DNA of 64,000 nt from contig NC_135240.1 of assembly GCF_947623445.1 (NCBI RefSeq), positions 28,458,001-28,522,000 of the forward strand. The letters are read 5' to 3'. The DNA is from Clavelina lepadiformis (Eukaryota; Chordata; Ascidiacea; Aplousobranchia; Clavelinidae). Position numbers and translations under genes: made by a program. Below the pieces are notes generated by a model. The model made no database searches and was not told the DNA's origin. It saw only the letters and a program-made list of their open reading frames with translations. Positions 1 to 9,401 of the stretch are shown here, piece by piece. Positions within the stretch are counted from its first letter, which is position 1. Every line of letters begins with the position of its first letter.

Positions 1-56
1 GGCTACAAGCCTTGCCTCCATTGATTATAATGAGCTAAAGATAACTTGGATCTTAC

Positions 57-1747
57 CTTTCCCCACTTGGGGTCCGTCTCCCTGGCAACGGAACTTCCCC
101 TATGAGGGTTCTTTGCAGAATTATTTTTCCTTCGACCATCGACTTCCGCTCATCCCATAATTCCAATGACGTCACATCCTGGTCATCAGGCCTGAGCTGA
201 AGTTGGATTTCAGCCAATCGGATCCTTTCTTGCTCGAACACGGCCGAAGTATCGAAAATCAGGACAAATTTCTTCGAGTCTTTGAAAGAATCTGGGAGAA
301 GGATCGAAAAGTTTAGCTATCATTTCCGGATTGTTACGTCACAATGTAAAAGTTCGATTATCAGGAAACACCGCGATTTGGTTAGCTGATATCGCTTCTT
401 GTCGTGAAGAAGCGTGACTTAGTGACGTCATAATGTTTTACGAGTGAGTTTGAAACAGACTAAACAACGGTGGGTCATAGAATGAATTGTTTTATAACAA
501 AGGGTGATTGTTTGTAACAATATGAGCTGACAAATGACGTGTTAGATCACTTTCAAGCTCCGGTCCAAATACACAAATTTGTCGTCTCGCTTCAAATACG
601 CAAATTCTAAATTATGACGTAATCAACATGTTTTGTAAAAATGATCTTGTGACATATTGAACCAATGTTCTATTGTGTGTCGTCACAATTGCCCCTTTGT
701 TGCATGACAAGGTAGCTACTGTATTTTCGATTTATTTGTGTTTTGTTAAGAAGCTCTATAAATCGCGGAAGGGAGCGATATGGCGATCGATGGTCCGTGT
801 GAACGAGAAGCGAATACACATTTCTGTCTGGTTCGTCCCATCCCCTATGTATGCTGTCAACAGGATCTTCCTGCAGCGACCAACTAACAACATACTTAAT
901 TGATTAAGATTAAACGATTGCCATGTAATAATCACATATTATCACGTCACAATTGGGCGGAAAATGCGTAATGCCTTTCATAATTTTTTGTTCAAATAAG
1001 TTACTTTTTGAATTTTTACTGAATTTTTGGTAAATACCTGTTACTAATAGTATGTTATCAATAGTAAGTTATTAGTATTACCAATTAATAGTTATCTTAG
1101 AACAGGGGTAGGCAAACTTATTCGATGAAAGAGTCACTTGCGGAAGACTACAAACAGTAGCGATCTGCAAGATCAGTAGTTTCAAAGCAAATACGGTAAA
1201 AAATGCATGGAAATTGAACAATAATGGATATTACTATTCAGCTAGAAGAGCCACAAAACACATGTCGCGAGCCGCAAGTTGCCCAACTTTGTCATAGAAG
1301 CTTAAACTCACCGATAACTTGAAAGCTCCTGACCACGTCCGATCTCGCCAGAGCGTGATTCTGTTTCCTGTTCAAAACTTGTGCGTTGCGCTTCGATGGC
1401 TTTTTGTTATGATAGAGCCTCAGCATGTGCTGGGGGGACTTTTCCAGATATTCATCTCCGCTTGTTTCGGACGCTGAAGAGTGAATTTGTTCTAGAACGC
1501 GCTGATGAAACTTCCTCATATGCTCCGGGACGATTTCTGAGCCACCTATGATGTATTTGCTGCCAATCACGGGCGAAGATGGCGCTTGCGGCTGGATTTC
1601 GTGCCTCTGAAGTCGGCGAGCTCCAACAACTTCTTCCGATACTTCCGACTGCTCTGTTGACCTCTCCGGTTGATAACAATTGGCGCTGGTTATCAAAATG
1701 GCGACGAATATTAGCGGTGCGATGTTTGTTGAAACACCATCAGCCAT
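57..1747 (-). CDS. TGF-beta/BMP/Nodal-type ligand, N-terminal two exons (3' truncated by window)
   Basis: Secreted growth-factor precursor; only the prodomain start is here. Exon 1 is 1747-1312 and exon 2 is 291-57. The ATG at 1747 opens a signal peptide (MADGVSTNIAPLIFVAILIT, cleavage probably after the following SANC). Exon 1 carries the prodomain helix signature PQHMLRLYHNK and then DVVRSFQVI, as in BMP3/GDF10 (HMLRLYD...NTVRSF) and other family members. It ends at a gtgagt donor in phase 1. Exon 2 follows a ctcccag acceptor in phase 1 and reads KKFVLIFDTSAVF then RIRLAEIQLQL, matching the usual prodomain pattern F-D-S...E-I-AELRL. It ends at a gtaaga donor in phase 2. The cystine-knot ligand must lie left of the window, so the subfamily cannot be settled; exon 2 resembles Nodal and exon 1 BMP3. 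Family assignment is fairly sure, subfamily unsure. Confidence 0.7.
1103..1291. mobile_element. hAT-like MITE, 189 bp
   Basis: The left end starts CAGGGGTAGGCAAACTT and the right end, read inverted, starts CAAAGTTGGGCAACTT. These are imperfect terminal inverted repeats of the Charlie/hAT style. The flanks TCTTAGAA (1095-1102) and TCATAGAA (1292-1299) match at 7 of 8 bases, the 8-bp target duplication expected of hAT transposons. There is no coding capacity. The element lies in intron 1 of the TGF-beta-like gene, about 20 bp inside the 5' splice site. Confidence 0.65.
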
Positions 1748-4700
1748 TTTTTAGCAATTTTATATAGTTTTAAAATATTTGATCCAGCAGATCCTATTTC
1801 TTTCTGAAAACTAAACTGCTTTGTTGCATCGACTTGAAACAATATTTAGGAAATAATTTATCATTACAAACCAATAAGAAATTCTAAGCCCGATATTTCG
1901 AAGTTCTGGTAAAAGCAATAAAATTGTTCATCCTATGTCACTTAACCTGTCCCTAAGACTGCTCAGTTTAATACAATTTAAAGCTGCGCTTGCTTGGAGC
2001 TGGAAAATCTCTGTTTAAAAAATTTGAATGAAATTTAAATGAAACCTGCCCCAACAATCTCGTCACTCAGTAGTTGAATTGCATTTCAATTTCGCCCTCC
2101 CCCTCGCTCTTATATCGCGGCTCGTCGCGATTTTTTTTTTCCGATGCATTCTCCGATCAGACGACGGCGACACCTGATCGCTTTTTTCTCGCGGTTTGAG
2201 TCGCACGTTTCGCACTCTGCAACTTGAATGCGTCGCCTGATGCGGACCGCGTCTGATGCGATCATAAGCAAACATAAGCGCTCATCGGGCAAGAAAAGTT
2301 TCTTTTGGTTTGATATGTTTGTTTACTTTTAGCTCATTTATGACAAAATTAAAGAGTCGCCGCCAATGACGTTCACAATGGGCTTAAATTAACCGACGAA
2401 AATCAAAGCAACAACTGATTTCGCAGAACTAACGCGATCAAATATCACAATTAAAACGAAACATGTCTCAGCAAACACTCTTCACACTTCAAATATTGAC
2501 AATAAAATTTTATTGCAAAATCTGATGCTTCGCCGCGTGGCCACGCTGCTGCTGTTCTACACATCCCGGTTGAATGATTTGCAACCGTTCAAGTATTTTC
2601 AATATTTCAAATAATTTACTGGAATTTATATGAATACAACAATTTGACATTCTACTCTTGGTGTTAAATCGTTAGTTTTGTGACCAAATTATCTCATTGA
2701 CGTAATATTCTAGAACTTGGACGAACTTTGCTGGCGCGAGAGTTTATCATCGCTCATGTTCCCGGAAACTCTTTATCGCGAAGTCTTTAAAATTTTGTAA
2801 ATTCCGCATCCTCTGCCGCAGACTACAAGATTGGGACGTCACAATTAAGATAAGTTACGTTGCAACAATTACCATTGTTTCGTCGCATGACCGAACAATG
2901 GGCCGAACAATGGAACCCTATCCATAAATTTTGAGGTGTCTGTGACGATTAATAACAAAGTAACAAATCGTATAATAGACTGCTCATGATCTCCTTGGCT
3001 ATTGTGAGCGAATAATCGAAGCTTTTTGATAAAACAATCGACCTTTATTGCTGCTGTCTTGTGAGAAATGTCAGAAGCGCAGGAGATTTAAAATGGCCAG
3101 ACTTGCTGGACATGCAATGAATGAAGCTCCTATTGGGGCAGTCCGATTATGCGGCCTAATCTGTTTTAATGATGTCACAAATAAGCGAATATTTGGAAAA
3201 AAACAAGAAATTATAACGTCACAAACCCCAGACTTCCCTGCATTTGAATCTCAATGAAAAGGTTCAGGTTGGACAAAATTTTCTTTCCCAATTTTTTTGA
3301 TAAGTTTTCAACAAATAATTCTTGATTTATTGATTCAATTATTTTCACACCTAAATGTCCATATATGGTTGCGACATGAGGTAAGTATATTGACGTCACA
3401 TCCGATCTAACAAGGTTGCTGAAACTTTTGAACTTTTTTATCACGTGATAAGAAATAAACTGCTTCCTTTGATATGATTGGTTGGATCTTTCCGATAACT
3501 TCCGACACTGGTCGTTATCTCGGTGGAGTCTAAGTTATATGATATAGTGTTATATTATATATTTTATAACAAGGACAATTTTATTCGAAAGTTGGAAAAA
3601 CATTTTCGAAATGGTTCCGTTTAAATGTAATTATTTCCATGCAAAAAGTTTTCTTCAGAATTTAAATCTGTAAAAAATTTCATGAAACCCTGGAAACTTG
3701 GCGCTGTGTGAAAATCATCTCCATTAATGACAACATGAAAAACGCCGCCTTTCATTTCATCTGAAACTTTCTTCAAACAGTTTTTGTTACGTCACACTTC
3801 GAGCAATTAAGTGGCATTGTCCACTGTTATAAGAATGTTTGTTCATTGGTCGGGATTCTTTGAACTTGAAGGCACGTGACCCTTGATCGGAAGTCCGCGA
3901 TTTTCGCTCGTAGCGTGACGTAATGAAAGCAAACAAACTTTGAACCGGCTTGAGCATGAGGGGGAGGTGGCGGGTGCATTTCATCGTCGCGATTTCTTCA
4001 TTATTTGGTTGATCTGAGTCTTTTATTTAAACGGTTAATTGAAAAATTAAAAAAAGGTGAAAATTTTCGCTAAAACGCGATGACCAGCCCCCCCCCATAA
4101 TCTCGCGTTTTCAAAACTTGACTTGATCAACCAACCAACCGAGACGGTTTAAAAATTTATAAATTCCACTTCAATATCGACTCGTAGAATTTTTCAAAAA
4201 TATTTTTTTTGCCTACTTAGAAATATCTCGTTGTTGGAATTTGATTGAGCTGGTTTCAAGGAATGTCACCTCACAATGAGGACTTCAACTGGTAACAATC
4301 ATTGTTTATGACATAATAAACGTATTTCTGTTTAATTGGCTGTTTGTTGGAGAGAGGGATTAGAGACTAACGCAAAATGGTCGATCGCTAGTCTGAATAA
4401 TATTTTATTATCATTCTATTGTTGCATTTACAATGCTTAATTGTGACGTCTTTGAAATCTTTTGTGTGCTGTTGTTTCCAAACACGCGATTTAAAACACA
4501 TTCCGACTGATCTGCGTCACGTGACAGACAAGTCTGCCATCTAAATTTCGTCTTAGAAATTGCAAACTTTGTCAAAACATTGTCAATCAAAAACAGCTGC
4601 GTCACCTAAGAGGTATTGCTACGTCACGGCAACTCCATAAACAGCTGTCACATCTCCCGGTAGTTGACGCTGTGAGTTACCGTTTTAACGACCCTTAGTG

Positions 4701-4831
4701 TTTAAGTTTGACTTTTTAAATTGTCACTAGAGAGCAGTATTTTATTCATCCGTGGTTTGTTGAGACTCGGTTAAGTCGACTTGGTTTGAATTGGCTACGT
4801 CACATGCGAGCAACTAGGAAAGCAAGAACCG
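1748..4831. other. Intergenic: 5' of TGF-beta-like gene, 3' of first CHST
   Basis: No exon with believable splice sites or family similarity was found on either strand. The stretch is AT-rich, with poly-pyrimidine runs (for example the C run near 4088) and scattered CRE-like motifs (exact TGACGTCA at 3391; decayed forms such as AATGATGTCACAAAT near 3170). It should contain the promoter of the leftward ligand gene just right of 1747. Confidence 0.5.
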
Positions 4832-6369
4832 CTATAAGCGGTCTCCGTGGTACAAGTACGGGTCGTAATTTAAAATATAAAAGTCGTCCGCGTATATTCT
4901 GCGCAGTGTTTCCACGTCTGTTTCAGAAATTTGATCAAACGCCTGTTGAGTTCTAGAATTCTGTACAAGCGACGAGTGTCCGGTTGGAAAAGTTATTTTC
5001 TCCTTCAGTGGGACATGAGAACCATTATCTTGGATGTAATCCAACAATCGATTCGAATCTTCGGCGATATTCTCGAATTTCATGACGTAGCTGTAGTCGA
5101 AGTGACACGGCATGCACATTGACACTTGGGGGCGCCAGTGGACATCCATGAGGGATCCATCTCGGTGGCGATCGATGATGAACCTGGAGAAGCAGAAAAC
5201 AGTCGCAAGTGGGAGCCGGTGCGCTCAGTTGAAAGGCTTAATCCAAACTGTTACTTGATGAATTGAGGAAAACTTATTTCTCCGCTTCTTAAAACTTCCC
5301 AGTAGCGGAGAACTTCCGCCTGTTGCGACTTTGAAAGCTTCCGGAAAGTCGGAGTCCGCTTCACGAGATCGAGTCGCAGGTTGGTGCGAAACATTCTCCT
5401 ATTTGCAAACAGGACTAACTATGACGTCATTAAGTACTCTAATTTGTGAAAACATAATTGCAACAAAATAACTGCGTTGGAGCCCAAGAATTTCTCCGCA
5501 ATAGCGGACCCGGGTTGACATACTCGAGTCCGTGCAGATGATCGGTCGCTTGCTCCGCCGCAATTTGAACCCCGTACTTGTCCCTGTAAACGCGCAGGTC
5601 GCTGTGGTTGGTGAATTTATCGGTGTAGCACGAGACCAATCTCTCGAATGGATGCCGGGTTATAAAGAAGGTCGTGAACTCCCGTAACCTCACTTTCGCT
5701 TCCGCTTCCGTTGTTAACCTGGTGATTATGACGTAAAAGGTTAGGAGGTCATCGGACAAAGTCAAAAAACTTTGACTCACTCCTTGAAATCTTTGTTCGG
5801 GATTTTGCTCAAGAGCCACGATCTGCGCTTTTCCTCGGTGATATTTTCCGCCGGAAATCCTCCGAGGCGGAGAAATAAATACTGCCACGTGGTGCTTGCC
5901 ACCTTTTATAATGACGTCATAATTGCAAACGAAAAGAAGCAAAAACAGAAACAACCCGAATTCTGCAAACTGACGTAAGATCTCGTTGACTTGCCTTTGG
6001 CGTTTTACAAAACACGAGTTTTAGTCGGTCGTTGAACTTGAACCAACCTCTCAATAGCGTCTTGTTCTTCTCACCTCCGCCCTCTCTGCAGCGACCGCGG
6101 ATTCCGCGAATCCTGCTCCTGTAAGGTTCCTCTGTCGACAGTGGATGAATCCGGAAGTGGGGATCTGTAAATGGTGTCGAAGATCGATTATTTATTTGTT
6201 CTAGAATTATGTCTGATTGTTTAAAAACTTGAACAAGTTTATCAGGTTTCGACTCACTTCTGGACATTCTCCATTTTATTTTTGCCAAGTAGAAATATTG
6301 CAAATACAAAAGCAAGAAAGTTGCAAATATTGCCAAAGACAAAGCCTTGTAACTGGCTAGTTGTGGCAT
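4832..6369 (-). CDS. Golgi carbohydrate sulfotransferase, CHST (Sulfotransfer_2) family, standard layout
   Basis: Type II Golgi enzyme transferring sulfate from PAPS to a glycan. Exons: 6369-5995, 5902-5781, 5718-5524, 5398-5255, 5183-4832; all phases agree, giving 395 aa. A transmembrane anchor lies at about residues 8-30 (LAIFATFLLLYLQYFYLA). The 5'-phosphosulfate loop CKTPK-VASTTW is split by intron 1, which uses a GC donor (AAAG|GCAAGT). The 3'-phosphate motif is ITRHPFERLVSCYTDKF. The C-terminal part has VHWRPQVSMCMPCHFDYSYV, matching the family HW..v..LC.PC.i.YD block, then ENIAEDS and a final TLRRIYADDFYILNYDPY. A 93-bp in-frame stretch in the stem (6257-6165) has good splice sites, so 364 aa is possible. 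Substrate (chondroitin, dermatan or other) cannot be told. It lies in tandem with the lectin-bearing CHST. Confidence 0.85.
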
Positions 6370-9300
6370 TCTGGGTTTTCAATGGGAAAGAGAAAAAAGT
6401 CGTGAAAACTCAACTTTGACTCAACCTCTATATAACTGAACCGAGGCCAAATCTTTTTACTTAAATTAATTCTTTAATGGATTCAAAAAAGCAAGAACCT
6501 ACAGCTCATGTACTTGTGGCCATGTTTGCAGAAAACTTCAGCCTGGGAAGTCTTATGTGATTAGCCCCTGTCTTCGAAGCTATTAAAATGCTTTATATGG
6601 ACCCTGCACAGCTTACAGAGTTACTCAGCATAACTTTGCTTTACTCAAATTCACTGATCAAGATTGGAATTGGCCGTTCTACTGTTTAGAGAATGAAGAG
6701 GAAACGCAAACTGCAGCTGACAAAAATCATTTTCAAATATTATTTGTAACACACAATTTCTTAACATCCACAAACGTCCTCCACAGGTATTTGCAAGGGC
6801 TTCTTATACAAATTACTATGAATATCTCTCTTCATCCTAGCTATGAGCGACTTGTTGTGTTTGTTGAGGCATCGTTCAAAATTGTTGATGCAAACACACA
6901 CGGCCGTCACACTTTGCTTGTCATTTCACCGAAACAAATTCATCAGCCAACCTCGATTCCTACGTCATCATACATCGCCCAGCCTGACAAACTGAAGCTT
7001 TTAATTTAAGCAAAGCCGATATTGTTACGTCACGAAAACAGCCGGAACCCGTTTATTAATTTTCTGGCTAATCTTGCCTCGGGATATGCTGTGAATTACA
7101 AGGCTAAAGTATTAAACTTTGATGTAATCGCTAATTTCGAGTCTGAATGTTTAGGCTGAACGATTTCTGTGGAGATTACACAAACAACACACCCGGATTC
7201 ATCAAACACGCCCAGCTCATAACTTCATACTCGCCACTCATTTAGTTACTTCGCGTTTTTAAGGATTTCAATTTTGTCTCAAACGTTGTTGTTTTTCTCA
7301 GAAAATCTTTTTTTGAGTTAATTTTAAACCAACCTCGCAATAATAATCGGTTCGTGGCTGCAACTCAGTTCGGATAAATCACACAAAGAACTAAAGTTTT
7401 GTTTTTCTTTTGAGTATTTTTGTTTTGTTTAAATTTTCTCCCACTTGTCGTTGCTTAGACCCTATAGCAGTTTGCAATTATCACCATCTATTTAAGCCAA
7501 AGTTTTCGTCCGATTCCCCACATAGATATAATATAAATACGTTTATATTATATTTATGATTCTCCATCCAGCACCAACTGCACTGCAATGTTACTCTGAG
7601 GTAATCGCGTCTGTTTGGAGCTTCATGACGCAAAGAATTTGCAGCATCTGCGATGATTACTCGAAGCTTATAGATCTATGCATTCCAGTTTCCGGACTGC
7701 TTGGAATTTTAATGTAATCTGTCTCGAAGGACAAGTTGAACTATTAGAGAATGAATTAGACTGATCCGCCGTTGGAAGAAGCTTCTATCGCCGCTGTTTG
7801 ACTTCTGTTTATTTATATCCGTATTTGCTTATTCCACATTTGTGAGCAATAACAGTGGCACTGAACACCTTGCCATGCCATGTCAAGCCAAGCCACGCCA
7901 TGTACACTGTGAGCTCTTGTCGGTTCCTACGTCACGCTCGTCTGGGTCAAGAGCGACCCCAAGCGGATGCAAGAGACTTGAAATGCTCAGATGAGTTTGA
8001 GGTCGAGCTGCACTGAGCTCATAAAACAAAGAAACATTATGAACCGCGCTACAATTCCTAACAGCAACAAAATCTCCAACACAACGACCAATGTTTCGCG
8101 TCATCGCGAGTACAGCGACAATTTCGATCACAAAACCAAGCCTATCTGACGTCATACATATGTTTCGTCTTGCCTTGTCCCATCAAGTGAATTGGCGTAT
8201 TGGAAACAAAATCGTCAAAATCTGGAAACATGTTAACTTGCTGGATTTCAGCCAAACATTTAAGTGTCCGCTGTATCGTGTACAGCAGCAATGTATAAAT
8301 GACGTCATTTATTTCACGGAAAACTGTTGATAAAATGATTTTGCTCAATTAACCTTGCTCATACAAGCAATCAACTTCAGATTTTCCTCCATAACTTAAC
8401 TTTAACTCTAACCCAGGAACTGTCAACAAAATTCAGTCTATAATTTCCCTTAAATTAGCCGATACCTTGAAACACGCGGCCTAGTTGGTAGTTTCTGCGA
8501 AGTTATAGCTTCTCTACGTTTAGAGAATTTGAAAGTGAACTCACAGAAGCTCATCTTATCTCGCCCTTGATATTTCGAGCTTTTTAACCATTCCAAATGA
8601 GTAGACTTTGCTCCTTTTCTAAACTTGATAAAGTTTTCCTGGCTCGTTCTGCAAAATCTGAAGCGAGCAACAGTGAGTTTAATTTGACGCCCCAGGACCA
8701 AAGATAAAGAAAATTGAACATGTTTCGGCAAATTTTAAATTCTTAAGCAAACAAGACCGGCTTTGTGCAAGACGTTTGGTTCTGGATCGTCATGGCAACA
8801 TAAGCGTCACAATTCACCTTCTACCACCGAGGTGGACCCGATGGATGCAAAGCTCATGGTGACGTCATAATCGATCGCGACTTTTCTTCTTATGAAGCGA
8901 AAACCTTTTTGTCTCAAAACGCGAATCTCGTCTTCACCGTCTGCACAATTTTAACGAGATCGTGAGCTAGAAGATGTTCTCAAGATCTTGGAGCTCGTCC
9001 AACTGACCCCAGATGAAAGACAAGTTCAGAGTCAAGTCAAGTTCAAATATTCTTTGTTCGCGCCGCCATGTTTAGACACGTGGTCTATGGTCAATATTTC
9101 TCTAAATTCATCATCTACTTTGATACGCTTTAAAATGAACCTTGATTGTTGCGGCCGCTCATGTTCGTTGCAACAACTTTGCCAGGTTGTGATTCAACGA
9201 ATATCTGCTTCTCTCGATTCACGGTTTGTTGCGTCCTTTGCTCTGTCTTTTCACAATTTCTCACAATTAAGAACTTTTTTTATTTTAATAAAATACGCGA

Positions 9301-9401
9301 CAAAGTGCAGCAGCCGTTAAAATAACCCCATACAGTGCTTTGAAATTATTTTGGAAACGATAAATTTAATAAATAAAATTAAAACGCAGAATAAACATTC
9401 T
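6370..9401. other. Intergenic: 5' of first CHST, 3' of lectin-CHST
   Basis: No supported gene. Short open frames at 7883-8155 (-) and 8988-9320 (+) have no recognisable domain or clear splice sites. A near-perfect AT-rich hairpin sits at 7526-7553. A low-complexity CCATG/CCAAG run lies near 7870-7905. Exact TGACGTCA copies lie at about 8146, 8299 and 8860. The first CHST promoter should be just right of 6369. Confidence 0.5.
7526..7553. repeat. Perfect 12-bp inverted repeat, TACG loop
   Basis: ATATAATATAAA, then TACG, then TTTATATTATAT: the two 12-bp arms are exactly complementary. The stem is wholly A/T, so it could form a cruciform or be an AT microsatellite relic. No gene is attached to it. 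Confidence 0.7.
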
